Source: Datisca glomerata
Taxonomy: Eukaryota > Streptophyta > Magnoliopsida > Cucurbitales > Datiscaceae
Assembly: GCA_003255025.1 (NCBI GenBank)
Contig: QANY01013656.1
Span: 620,001-684,000 of the forward strand
DNA: 64,000 nt
Reading direction: 5' to 3'
The notes beneath the pieces are model-generated. The model did no database searches, had not been told where the DNA came from, and saw only the letters and a list, made by a program, of their open reading frames with translations. This document shows positions 17,936 to 29,490 of this stretch, piece after piece. Both the position numbers and the translations under genes were made by a program. Numbering within the stretch: position 1 is the stretch's first letter; each line of letters opens with the position of its first letter.

Positions 17936-20856
17936 TTTTATTTCTTCAATTGAAATTGTTGTTGTTTTTTCTTGTTCTGTTTGTCTTATCAAGTTATTCT
18001 TTTATTGTTAAGTTGACGTAAGAGTGGAATTGGAGAGAGGGATGGATGAAAAATATTTGTTGACGATGTGGACTCCTAATCACTTTTGCTTTATTAATTT
18101 CCTAGTTGAGTGCTTGTAGCAATTCCATTACCTCGTTGTTAAGTAGATTGAATCAAATTTGGGTTTTTGTCAATCAGTATGGACAGTTACAACATTCATT
18201 CAATTGCAGAATAGAGCCAGAGAAAGTATATGCACAAGTTGTGATTCACAATGCATTAGTATAAATTTAATAGCAAATAATCTCGACATGTAAATAGTAT
18301 TACAAAGTTCTACTCTTAACTCATTGACCAATAATCAAAACTCTAACCAATCAATGACAATCACTTAAACATACTCAAAACCCTAAGTTAATTCTGGGTA
18401 AACAAAGATATAGCCATTAGAGATTCGGGGATGAAAGGCTTGGTCTTTCTGTCATTAAGATTATGATCAATAGACAATCAATGATAAAATTTTCAGAGTG
18501 TAAAATGGATATTCTGAATTTTTCTTCAGCGAATGACATGTATAACAATTCCACGAAAACTCACATAAGGCAAAAAATGGTGCAAATGGTTATATTTTCG
18601 GCTAATAGAGATTTAGCATTAACATTGGTTATATGATTAGCTATAATAAAGGAAATGATTAGCTAATGAATTTGGTTAGCTAAGATATTTTACTAACGAC
18701 ACTAGTAATAATTTAGGAATGAATTAAAAATATTAATTAAATGTTGATAAAATTAATAAAATAGAATCTGATTTGAAAATAAGTAAAAAAAGGGCAATAT
18801 CGCCTCTTTTAAATTTCAATCGATAAATGATTTATAACGTGGAGTAAAAAGTTATTAAATTTTCTGAAGTTGAAAAAAACATGCTATATTTTAAAGTGAT
18901 GTTTAAAGCCTGTTTATTTGATATAATTATTTAAAAAAAAATATGCTGTAGATGATATTGCACGTGGTTTAAGGAAAAGCATAGGGGTTGTGATGTAGGT
19001 ATTGACATGATTTTTGGCTAGTTAAACATGGTCCAGTTGTCTGAGGAGTCCACATGTTCTCAAGATGAGGTACGAGAGGTGATGGTAGAAACCTTAACCG
19101 GCCGTGTGATAATCTTTGAAGGTTCTAGCATTGGATTATCAAGGTTTTGGGGGTTATGTAAAACTCATACTCCATATTTAGTTTTTTTTATTTGAGATAA
19201 AAATAAAGGTAAGATGGCAACTAAGTTGAAAAATATGATTAGTGCTTAGGACCTCCTTTCAAGATGGATAAAAGTTGTTGAATTCCACAGATATGGACAA
19301 GTAAATGTCAAAACAGCGATACTGAAAACCAAAAAAATTAATCTTCCAGTCCTTTCTTAATCATATTATATATGACCCATTTAAATTGAATATAAACAGC
19401 TCAAAGATAATATGATTGTTGTATAACTCATTTCATGTGCACTATTTAGCTGAAATACACCATTTTTTTCTGTCATCGCAATGAAGAATGACTGAAATCA
19501 GAGACTGTTGAAATAACATCGAAAAACAGACATAGTGACACATAAATTAGGCTAATGAACATGTTTTGGGCAGTTGAGAAAATTGAGACTTGGGAGGATT
19601 TTGAAAAATAAGGGATTTTAATAGGAATGTTCATATATAGTTAAGGAATAAATGGTAACCTTTAAAAATTTAATAGGATTTTAAAGTGTAACTTGATCAT
19701 GGTTTGAGTGTGAAACATATATTTCTACTCTATTTTAGTATTTACACATATAGATTCTGTCTTATGTTTCTAATTTCATGTGCATTTTTTCTCTCTTGAT
19801 AGTGCCTTAAATATTTTAATTCTAAAGCAGAAAAACTTTTAAAAAATACACGAACGAGTAAAGAAATAAAACAAAAAAATCAACCTCTAAATTCTAATTA
19901 GTAATTTACATCTTTTTGGTGAAATTTAATTAAAATGATTGTTTGAAAAGAACCCGACCCATTCGACATGCTCACTTGATTTGTAGGCCAACGGCCCAAT
20001 CCAAGATTGCACAGAATGATGCTTACACGGCCATAGTGGACGAGGGAACAAATCAGAATGTCACAACCAAATCACGTTTGGACCAAGTCTGTACATGCAA
20101 TCACTTCAATGCTCCACTTAATTATAAATCCATGCTACTTGACTCGATAATTAAAATGATTAATACAAACCATTATAAAGAGAGAATATTCTTTTTTTTT
20201 TAACTTTTGGATGTGGATATTTGCAACTTATCATTAGTGATAAAGTTCAATTTATCAACTACTTCCATTACCATATTATCTTCTCATCTCAAAGATTATT
20301 TTGGAATAGAAAAAAAAACTGAAAGATTATAACACCATTGAAAAGAGAATCAATTCTATTGAGATTTTCAGTTAAACGTCATATGTTCAAAGAATCAGAG
20401 AACTAAGACCTGAAGCACTTAATTAGTTAACTGTTAAATCAAATCATAAAAAATGATTAATATAAAAAAAATTCTAAAACTCAACAAAAATATTAAAAAT
20501 TCAGAATTCACTCAAATTATTAATACAAAACTCTGTGTTATGATCGGATCAACCACAAAAGTTTGAGGTTTTTATTTGTTGGGATGTTATTTTGAACTTT
20601 CTCTTGATGTATAAGTTATAACACATCAATGTTGTGTGTCCAATAATAATCAACATTGATGTTTGAAGTTCTAAGAAGTCTGACATTGTTAGGCTACATG
20701 AGCAGATATGAATGCTCAAATGAGGTAAAAAAGAATCTGATAAACAGTTTTGTCTTTTTACTGTCTGTTTGACTGGATCTGGTTGTTTAGATCTGCTTTT
20801 TATTTTTCTTATTTATGTGGTTATATAACTTATTATTTTGATGTAGAGTAACACCA
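17936..20856. other. AT-rich intergenic DNA, no gene recognised
   Basis: No frame beyond 86 codons and none resembling a known family. No paired repeats or TE ends were recognised by eye. Confidence 0.5.
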
Positions 20857-20928
20857 ATCAAAGTGGCGCAGCGGAAGCGTGGTGGGCCCATAACCCACAG
20901 GTCCCAGGATCGAAACCTGGCTTTGATA
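20857..20928 (+). tRNA. Initiator tRNA-Met (CAT), acceptor-stem variant
   Basis: 72 bases fold into a full cloverleaf. The acceptor stem ATCAAAG/CTTTGAT pairs perfectly, the anticodon stem GTGGG/CCCAC carries the three G:C pairs typical of initiators, the anticodon is CAT, and the T arm is CCAGG-ATCGAAA-CCTGG. The A1:U72 pair and A54 also mark an initiator, not an elongator. Compared with the plant consensus as I know it, only pair 5:68 differs (A:T instead of G:C), so pairing is kept by two compensating changes. There is no intron, and a pol III terminator TTTT is at 20938-20941. CAA/CACC sequence lies just upstream. It looks functional; it would deliver the first methionine in cytosolic translation and can prime retroelement reverse transcription. 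Confidence 0.93.
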
Positions 20929-21429
20929 TAAATAAGCTTTTCATTTTTATTTTTTGTTGCCTCAAGCAAATATTAAACTATAGAAAAATAAAAAATAAAA
21001 TGACTCAAAATAATTTACACAAATGGTCAAAATTTATAATGACCGATCCTTAAAATTTAAAAAACATAATAAATATATAAAATTAGCCTCTCTGATAAGA
21101 GTCCCTCGCGCAATCTTCGCACATAATATTACGTAATTTGTAGATATATATTATATGATATGTAATAATATATATTAATATATTTTTACATACCATCATT
21201 ATACATTGTGTGTATATATATATATATGATATATTTATATATACTATTAGCATATAGTAGTATATTTGTAGTATATTATTATAAACTATCCGGTATATTT
21301 TTATATACATCACGGTGAAAGAAGCCGAGACCAGATCTGGTCGCGACGGTCAGAGAAGCCGTGATCAGATCTGATCCCGACGATCCTACGAAATTCGATG
21401 ACAGTAAAGTTCACGGACCTCATGAAATC
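20929..21429. other. AT-rich microsatellite-like DNA and a short GC-richer patch
   Basis: 21130-21310 is dominated by TATATA-type runs. 21313-21420 contains two imperfect copies of a unit with the palindrome AGATCTG (AGACCAGATCTGGTC, then TGATCAGATCTGATC), about 40 bases apart. No gene is seen. Confidence 0.5.
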
Positions 21430-21434
21430 GATGA

Positions 21435-22210
21435 CGTAAGGACCTTTTCGATATAGCTCTTTTGTGATAATCCTAGAATACCCTGAGAACGATATCGGTG
21501 TATTTGGATTCCTAATATAAAAGAAGCCTCACCAATATCTTTCATCTCAAAATTCTTAGCTAGAAATCTTTTGGTGTCTTACAATAAGCTTATATTGTTG
21601 CTGGCAAGTAAAATGTCATCCACATATAAAATCAGAAAAATATGTTTGCTCCCACAAAACTTGTGTATATACAATCATCGACTAAATTCATCTCAAAACT
21701 AAACGAGATGATCACTTGATGAAATTTGAAATACCATTGTCAAGATGCCTGCTTGAGTCCATAGATGGATTTCTGAAGTTTGCAAACCATATTTTTTGGG
21801 TCTCCCAACACAATTTTTTTTGGTTGCACCATATATATCGTCTCTTCAATGTCACCATTGGGAAACGTTGTCTTTACATCCATCTGATGCAGCTCAAGAT
21901 TGAAATGCGCTACTAATGCCATTATAATCCTGAAAGAGTCTTTCGTAGAAACTAGAGAGAAAGTCTTTTTATCATCAATGCATTCTTTCTGTGTAAAGCC
22001 CTTTGCGACAAGACGAACCTTTTATCTTTCCACATTACCTTTTGAATCCCTTTTGGTCTTAAAAATTCATTTGCAACCAATGAGTTTCACACCTTCTAGT
22101 AATGGAACAAGATCTCACGCGTCATTGTCCTTCATGGACTTAAATTCCTCATTCATGGCATCAATCCACTTTTGAGAGTTAGAGCTTTCCAAGGCTTGAC
22201 GGAAGTTGAT
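21435..22210 (-). pseudogene. Copia reverse transcriptase, broken
   Basis: Starts with SQKWIDAMNEEFKSMKDNDA-like sequence near 22190, continues through the RLVAKGF block with stops, then 21922-21740 gives NLELHQMDVKTTFPNGDIEE (catalytic Asp kept) and KSIYGLKQAS. After a shift, LYVDDILLASNN near 21620 keeps the YVDD active site. Homology ends with LSQKSYIEKVLTSS near 21440. Confidence 0.8.
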
Positions 22211-22542
22211 CGGATCATCTTCCATTACACCAATGTCAACCTCATGCTCTTGGAGAAATACAATGTAATCATCTGTCACTGCATTTCTTCTCTCTATAGT
22301 GGATCTTCTTAATGGAATAGGTTCTTGAGGTGTTAGAGTTTGTTCTTCCGGAACAATCTCTTGAATGAGAGGTTCTCTGATATTGTCTTGATGTGTTGTG
22401 TCATGAGCAATGTTGGGGACACAGTACTAATCAATGCTAAAACACCTGCGGGAATATCAACATATTTCTCCTGAATGACAAAATCCTGAACCATATCTCC
22501 CCCTGTAAACTCGGCATCCTTAAAGAACCGGGCATTTCCCGT

Positions 22543-23199
22543 CTAAAAAATTGACCTGGTTGTGGGATCATAAAACTTGTATCCCCTGGATCTTTTAGAG
22601 TATCCAACAAAATAACAACTCACCGTCCGTAAGTCCAATTTCTTTTCATTAGGCTTATATGGCCTTGCCTCAACTGAACATCCCCAAACGTGCAAATGCC
22701 TTAGACTAGGTTTCTTGCCAGTCCAAAGCTCATATGAGGTTTTGGAAGTTGCTTTAATTGGAACTCTGTTAAGGATATATACTGCAGCCTTAAGTGCTTC
22801 ACCCCAGAGTGATTCTGGTAAGGTTGAATGACTAATCATACTTCTGACCATGTCCTTAAGTGTTTTGTTTCGTCTTTCAGCAACACCATTCATAGTGGGA
22901 GAACCCGGCATAATGTATTGTGGGACGATACCACATTCCTCTAGAAATTTAGCAAACAGTCATGGACGTTGTTCACCTGAACCATCATATCTACCATAGT
23001 ACTCACCACCACAGTCAGATCTGACACTTTTAATATTTTTGTTGAGTTGATTCTCAACTTCAGCCTTAAAATTTTTGAACACGTCCAATAACTGTGACTT
23101 TTCATGAATGAGATATGTGTAGCCATATCTAGAATAATCGTCCATTAACGTTATAAAATACTGTTGACCATTCCAAGTGACCTGAATAGAATGGCCCAC
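22543..23199 (-). pseudogene. Copia integrase, broken
   Basis: 23199-22960 reads FITLMDDYSRYGYTYLIHEK, then SVRSDCGGEYYGRYDGSG; 22911-22543 reads [18 protein letters not shown] through [20 protein letters not shown] to the [14 protein letters not shown] block. The Asp, Asp and Glu of the catalytic triad are all visible, but in two frames separated by a shift near 22930-22960. The upstream part of the domain (IKG, zinc motif) is at 23236-23330. Confidence 0.85.
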
Positions 23200-23235
23200 A
23201 AATATCCGTATGAATAAGTTTTAAGATGTATAGAG

Positions 23236-23914
23236 TCATGTTGGCTTCAAATCTCCTTTATCGGTTTGTTTTCCCTTTATGCAATTAACACAAATGTCAA
23301 AATCTGTGAAATCTAAAGGACCAAGAATTTCATCTGACACAAGTCTTTCTATTCTCCGTCTGGAGATGTGACCTAATCTCTTGTGCCATAACGTACCTAA
23401 ATTCTCACTGGTTAATTTTCTTTTAGTATCTCGTGTACTTAATTGCAGGGATTCTTTAAATGAAACAATTGTTTCAAGTAAATAAAGATTGTCATATCCT
23501 GATAAAAAAATCAGAACCAACTGATATTGAATCATGAAGCAAACCAAATTTTTCATTTCCAAAAGAACAAACATAACCAGCTTTGCCTAAAACAGAAATA
23601 GAAATCAAATTCCATTTAAATGACGATACAATAAAAGTTTCATCAAGATCCAAATAATGTTCAGTTTTTAATAATAATCTAAATTTTCCTATTGCTTCAA
23701 CCTCAGCCGTCTTGCCATCGCCCACGTAGATGAATCTTTCGGCATCATTTGACTTTCGGCAATTCAGGCAACCCTGCATAGACACATCGATGTGAGTTGT
23801 TGCACCAGAATCTATCCACCACGTGTGTATAGGAATCAAACTTAAATTAACCTCAAAACAAACCAAATTAAGAAGCATACATTTCTTAGCAGCCAAACGT
23901 GATAGTTGGTGCAT
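23236..23914 (-). pseudogene. Copia protease and pre-integrase region, broken
   Basis: TWWIDSGATTHID near 23810 is the aspartic-protease active site. It is followed by the ERFIYVGDGKTAEVEAIGKF block and NLISISVLGKAGY. After a frame change at about 23500-23570, the pre-integrase zinc motif appears as LWHKRLGHISRRRIERLV and CVNCIKGKQTDKG. Confidence 0.8.
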
Positions 23915-23924
23915 TGCTTCTTCC

Positions 23925-24580
23925 TATGCCTTTCAACTCCACAGAAGAAACAACCATTACCTTTTGAGTTTACCGGTTTCTTTTATTGTTTCTTATGCAG
24001 TGTTGTATCTGCAACTTCATTATCCTTTTTCATTTTCTTTCCATTGCCCTTATCCTTAGAGGTAGAGTCCAGGTAAGCACTTTCTGTCTTATCATGTTTC
24101 ACTCTTTCCTCTTCTTGAACATAATGTGAGATGAGCTCATTCAGAGATCAAGTATCTTTCTGACAATTATAGCTCACCTTAAACTGGCTAAACTGTGTCA
24201 GAAGGGATATCAAAACCAAATACACAAGCAAATCCTCATAGAGTTCAAGCCCCAATGCTTTTAACCTTGAAACAATGTGAGACATTTCCATAATGTATTC
24301 CCTGATATTACCTTTTCATTTATACAATGCCCATGAATGCTTCTAGAATGACCTTCTTCATGATCAGCATACACATGAGATTTGATCTCTCCCACATTTC
24401 CATCTCTCTCTTATCATCAGATGTACTTTTATCCGTAAGAGGTGTAGGAGAATCAGTCCTTAACCAAAATCGAGATCAATGACTCCAAGAACTATCAAGA
24501 GATTTCTTTCCAGGACTTGAAGTTCGAGCCATTCAAAACTGGAATTGAATTGATGTTGACCGTGATACTAGCAGGAGTAA
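23925..24580 (-). pseudogene. Copia gag, broken
   Basis: Begins near 24580 with NSIPVLNGSNFKSWKRNL and continues DLDFGLRTDSPTPLTDKSTS, then EMEMWERSNLMCMLIMKK, the conserved copia Gag block. A zinc knuckle CFFCGVERHRKKQC with correct spacing lies at about 23925-23966. Stops and shifts separate these blocks. Confidence 0.75.
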
Positions 24581-25754
24581 TAGCTGAACATAGAACAAAT
24601 AAATAAAATAAGCTCACATAAATTCAGAATAACAATAATAATTCAAACAATAGTAACAAATAACTCATCTCAAAACACCGAGTACTCCATTAATATTATG
24701 ACTTTGGTAAAAATATTAACTTGTAAGTGATGTCTTGGTGTAATAATCAAACACTGATGATAAATAACATGTCAAACAAGAAATCTTTCTTTGGGCCGAT
24801 TTATTGTTCACATGTAAAAAATGAATAATCATCACATATTTATTACCACAAAAACACATGTAATTCTGTCAAATAATTATCTTCCTTTGGACCGATAAAT
24901 ATTCACATAAGTTACATGCACACATAACCTTTTATATTTCAAGACAAACCAATTTTCACAAGAGATATCACTTTGACGACATATTGTTTCAACTAATTTA
25001 TCTTAAAATATATATAACATACTAATGTTCGAATTAAAAATTATTCCGAGTTTAAACCTTAAATTAATTTATACATAATTAATTGTACGATATTTTGAAA
25101 TTGTTTTGAAAATATTTTAAACAAAAATAAACTGAAAATAATCAAAACTTTGATGATCCTTAAAAATTATTTTAAAATTATTATAACCCAAAAAAATGAA
25201 AATAATCAAAACAATCTATTTGACAATCCTTAAAAATTGATTCATAAAATTAATCAATAATTGGAAAAAAAGTGTGTCCCAACCCTCCCAAAATTGGTTG
25301 TGGGCTTTGCCCGCAGCCTTTCTTAATGGTTTTGGGTTTCACCCACAGCATATGCCTAATGACTGTGGGCTAGCATTTTTTTACTGTTCACGGGTCGGGA
25401 TCAACCCGACCCGTGTCCAACCCTAGGGTTTTCACCTTGAGTGACTAGCGGCCATGGCCGCCGCGACATCCGTTGCAGATGCCTCGACTCACCTGAAAGT
25501 CGCGGTTTTCCTTAACAGCCGTGGCTTCTCCTTGCCGGCGCGGAAAAACCGCCGCGCCTATCAACTTTCACCGGAGACGGTGAGACCGCCTTCCTGTTGT
25601 TCCAAAAACAAAAAATACTGAAAAATTGTTCTCAAATGTAATACATTGTCAAGCAAATATTAGATTCAAGGATATCGAAACATATACTCAAAAAACACCT
25701 ATAATCATGGATCTAGAACTCAATAGATCGATTCTCAATGATTCAACATGAGCT
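24581..25754 (-). other. Leader region of the decayed copia
   Basis: About 1.2 kb between PBS and gag. It has no coding pattern; 25390-25580 is markedly GC-richer than its surroundings (GCGGTTTTCCTTAACAGCCG-type sequence). Confidence 0.5.
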
Positions 25755-25766
25755 GCTCTGATACCA
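25755..25766 (-). promoter_or_regulatory. Primer-binding site for initiator tRNA-Met
   Basis: Plus-strand GCTCTGATACCA, two bases (AT) before the LTR start at 25769. It matches the canonical, not the variant, initiator tRNA. Confidence 0.85.
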
Positions 25767-25768
25767 AT

Positions 25769-26151
25769 TGTTAAATTCAAAATCCTTTCAGTGTAAACCG
25801 TATCTCAATAAAACCCAAGATCTCATATTGAACACATCAAGAATCAAAACATTTATAGAGTAAAAACGTACCTAAATCCATGATGATAGATTGTTGTTTA
25901 GAGTTGAGCGGTTGGTCTTCCAGATCTACACGATTATCTATCTGAGAGCCTCCTTTGATAAAACTCTCAGTTTTCTCTCTAACGATGAGATATTAGGGAG
26001 AATAGAATGGTTTCCACATTATCGTGTGACCTGGAGACCATAACCACATACAGATAATTCATCTTTTGGTATTTCTATTTTAGCCCATCATAAAAATAGA
26101 AATTACCCTTACGTTTCTACACATTAAAGGGTCCACAACCTATCAGATACA
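25769..26151 (-). repeat. 5' LTR of the decayed copia, at least 383 bp
   Basis: Inner end TGTTAAATTC on the plus strand is fixed by the PBS. The segment to 26151 is shared, inverted, with 27337-27721. The true LTR may extend further right (to about 26450), since related sequence without a break continues there. Confidence 0.7.
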
Positions 26152-27336
26152 TTAAAAATTCAATTATCCAAACCTTAGTAGATCACTTTTAATCGGGTTT
26201 AACTTTATTTGATAGTCTACAACACATAATTATTTTACACATAAGTCCGATGTTGGATTAAAGGTTCAACAAAAAGTGCATCTAGAGTTTACTTAGAAGG
26301 TCATGGTTGCAGACCGATTTAACAAAAATCATCCTAATCCTATCAAATCATTAACTCTCAATGCAGTAAGAGTTCATCCAAATCTTGTCACTTAACCTGA
26401 TTATTATAGATAATTAGTCACGACGGGTTCAACTGAGATGATGACGGAAGTAATATATGTGCATATTGTTACTTGAAATTTTAAGACACTATAGTAAGAA
26501 AGTTATTTGAAAATAAATAGTTAAAAGGAAAAAATGAAAATAGAGTAAGCAAAATAATTTACGAAAGAAAAACAAGAAATTTAAGAGAAGCTGAAAAATT
26601 AAAGAACAAAGGAAGTATGAAAGACAAAAAGAAAGAAAAAATAAAACTAATCAACGGTGTTGTGGGCTTATGGACGTGAGCTTTTGATAGCTACACGAAA
26701 CCTTCGAATCCATCAAAGGAAAAAGAATGCCAAACAAAAAAGTCGGAACTGTAAAGCTTCTTTATATCAAAGTCGGCACCTGTGGGTTTTGGACCCACCA
26801 CACTTCCGTTATGATTCAATTTTGTATTAGTGAAAATTAGGAGATTATGATATGTTAAGTTTCAATTTTATACTACGTTTTTTAATTTTATGTTTTTTAC
26901 AATATGGTTGGATTCTTCTTCTAATTTATTAGTTATAATTTTATTTGTTCATTTATGTTTTTACTCTTTTTGTAAAACTATGTGTGAGTTTTAATCTTAT
27001 TTTGTTATGTAGAAATTATTTTTTTTTCAAGATTCTCAAGTCTACTATAAGCTTGATGGAAACATATTTTAAAAATACATTTTTCATCATATATAAAATT
27101 AATAAAATAAAAAATTAAGAATAAAAATATTAATTAACTCAGTCTTCCCTTGCCAAAGGTGATTAAAATTATAATTTTAAATAGAAAGAGGTATCAACCT
27201 GGCGAATAAACTAGTCTTCCATATTAAACTTCCAAAAAAAATTATGCTTTATTAAAATAATGTAAAGTTAAGATTAGTTAAAACACGTCATAATAAAAAT
27301 ATTCAATTTCATATCATCCCTTCAATCGTCTCCGTA
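26152..27336. other. AT-rich DNA between inverted LTR copies; holds a tRNA relic
   Basis: 26152-26450 may be outer LTR sequence. 26560-26650 is A-rich. 26690-26830 includes the tRNA-iMet relic. The remainder has no recognised feature. Confidence 0.4.
26765..26817 (-). pseudogene. Degenerate copy of the variant initiator tRNA-Met gene
   Basis: The minus strand contains CGGAAGTGTGGTGGGTCC, then AACCCACAGGT and CTTTGATA, matching the tRNA at 20857 across the D-arm end, anticodon stem and 3' acceptor strand. The anticodon loop has lost CAT (CCAAAAC), and most of the T arm is deleted. The 3' flank also resembles that of the 20857 gene (TATAAAGAAGCTTT against TATAAATAAGCTTT). It shares the diagnostic CTTTGAT acceptor strand. 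Confidence 0.75.
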
Positions 27337-27721
27337 TGTATCTGATAGGTTGTGGACACTTTAATGTGTAGAGACTTAATGAGTAATTTCTATTTTTATG
27401 ATGAGTTAAAATAGAAATACCAAAAGATGAATTATCTATAAGTGATTATGGTCCCCAGGTCACACGATAACGTGGAAACCATTCTATTCTTCCTAATATC
27501 TCATCGTTAGAGAGAAAACTAAGAGGCTTTATCAAATAAGACTCTCAGATAGATAATCGTGTAGATCTGGAAGACCAACCGCTCGGCTTTAAACAACAAT
27601 CTATCGTCATGGATTTAGGTACGCTTCCGGTGTATAATTATTTTGATTCTTGACGTGTTCAATATGAGATCTTGAATTTTATTGAGATACAGTTTACACC
27701 GAAATGATTTTGAATTTAACA
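27337..27721 (+). repeat. Inverted-orientation copy of the copia LTR (solo or truncated)
   Basis: 385 bp from TGTATCTGATAGG to GAATTTAACA, closely similar to the reverse complement of 25769-26151. No PBS follows, no polypurine tract precedes, and flanking bases (CCGTA and CTTTC) do not form a target duplication. A truncated LTR is more likely than a clean solo LTR. Confidence 0.8.
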
Positions 27722-28191
27722 CTTTCTTCTCATTAAAGTGGTCTAAAACCTGAAGTGTTTGATCATTTTTACTATTATAACTGGTAAAGGAATAAAAAAA
27801 CATCAAAACCATCTAAACCAATTTACTCAAATTCCTAAAGTACATGTTAATCTACTATTAGAAATTGGATGCATAATGATGGTTGTTAAAAAGAATCATG
27901 AAACGCATCAAATTTTAGCATTGTTATTCATTTAACAACATAATATTATAAATAAATGATTTACACTTAATACAACGCATATATCAAACTCGCTTCACAT
28001 GTAATTCACCGATTCTCCATTCCTTTTTTAAGTTGATGGCATGAAGTCCATGATTTGCATGACTTTTGTTTTGATTCTTTCCATTTTCATTGTCTGTTCC
28101 CTTCATTCTGAATTTGTTTTAATTTTTTGAATATTTTATTTCACTACGATGATAAAATGAATATCAGCCACCTCTTGTTCGAGGTGGACAC
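27722..28191. other. No gene recognised
   Basis: AT-rich spacer between two LTRs, without coding pattern or repeats seen by eye. Confidence 0.5.
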
Positions 28192-29038
28192 TGTTGGAGA
28201 GAAAAGAAGAAGAGAAGAAAAATTAAAGAATAGAATGAAAAGTGAATGAAAGTGTGTGATGTGAAATAAAGTGAGAATTTGTCACACATTAGAAACTCAA
28301 GAAAAGAATGTTGGGTATATAGATCCAACATTCATGCCTTGGGGTAAGCTCCAAGGGGCACCTCACATTTTGTGGTGAAGAGAGGACCTAGATGGCACAT
28401 GGTCCTCCCTTCACGCGCCCACCGCCGCTGTACGTCCGGCCAGTTCAGTTCGGTCAAAAGATTTATGTTTTGGATAATTTTCTTTGATCTATTTGGAGAT
28501 GAATAAAATATCTTCAAACAGAATCTGTAATTATCTGCAGAAGATAATTAAAATCTCTCCATTATCCCACAATATCATCCAAAATCTGATTCTAATTTAT
28601 CTACACGTTTGGCTTGCTCTCCAAGACTTAAACGTTATATAAGAATAGGGCATTAGCTTCGTTTGAAGTAATACACTACAACACTCAATCACAAAGCATC
28701 TTGCATATTGAGAGAAATACAAAAGGAGTTATGTGAGGGTCAGAGTCATCGGTTGCTGTACTCTGGCTTAGATCGTCGTATCCTACAGAGACGATTCGTC
28801 GTAGTCTCCAAGCACCATGTGAAGGACGATTATTGTCTTTAGGACATTAGTTTCGAGCAATCCTCGATCTATATCATATTTTCAGTTCTAATTTTACTGT
28901 AATTGTTTTTCGTTTGATTTTGTTAGATCTGATAAATTTTGCTGTAATCGTTTCTGTTACAATTACGTTGTAATCGTTCTATATTTCCTTGTAATCATTG
29001 GTTAATGAAAGTATCTTGTTCTATCTCTACACATAACA
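28192..29038 (+). mobile_element. Solo LTR, 847 bp, with GACAC target duplication
   Basis: Begins TGTTGGAGAG, ends CACATAACA, and is flanked by perfect GACAC repeats (28187-28191 and 29039-29043). No internal region or second LTR is present, so this is the product of recombination between LTRs of one element. A TATA-like TTATATAAG near 28633 followed by a leader-like region fits the plus orientation. It lies about 450 bp upstream of ndhS. Confidence 0.9.
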
Positions 29039-29490
29039 GACACAACATTTCATACTACAATGCACGAAAACTGAAATTGTTTTCAATAAAATTGATTTTT
29101 CTAAAATTTCGTTTGAATCAAAATTAGGCGGTTCAAAATAAAATAACTAGTCAAGATCTAACATTATCCTCTCGTGATTACCCAAACTTGTTATTATCCG
29201 AGTCCGGCAAAATGAAAGCCAGTGCGACAAATCGGGCAACACCCTCTTCAAACCACATACTATACATTAAGGGAAACAACAGCAACAAGTCATGATGGAG
29301 ACAACGGTCAGATATAAACCACAAATCAAAAGGTAAGAAAACAGAGCAGAGCACCAATAGGCCTAGGCCACCATGATTTAGATAAAGAAGATAATTACCA
29401 TTTAACTACCCAACAAAAAATATCATTCAGTGGCAAGCATTACAAGTTCTCAATCTCTTCTATCTTAGCAAAGGTGGCGAATCCATACCC
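29039..29490 (+). promoter_or_regulatory. Upstream region of ndhS
   Basis: The only sequence between the solo LTR and the ndhS ATG, so it should hold the proximal promoter and 5' untranslated region. No convincing TATA box is evident. Sequence just before the ATG (ATACCCATGGC) is a reasonable plant start context. Confidence 0.5.

Larger units (their letters stand above)
21430..26151 (-). mobile_element. Decayed Ty1/copia element with 5' LTR, truncated after RT
   Basis: Minus-strand order: LTR (25769-26151 or further), PBS (25755-25766), about 1.2 kb of leader, gag, protease, integrase, RT. Homology ends at about 21435 after the RT core, so RNase H and the 3' LTR are missing. Multiple stops and shifts are present. 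A separate inverse-orientation copy of the LTR lies at 27337-27721. Confidence 0.85.

Noticed and set aside
21083..21313. 76-codon minus frame rich in Tyr and Ile
   Set aside because: It arises from TATATA-type low-complexity DNA.
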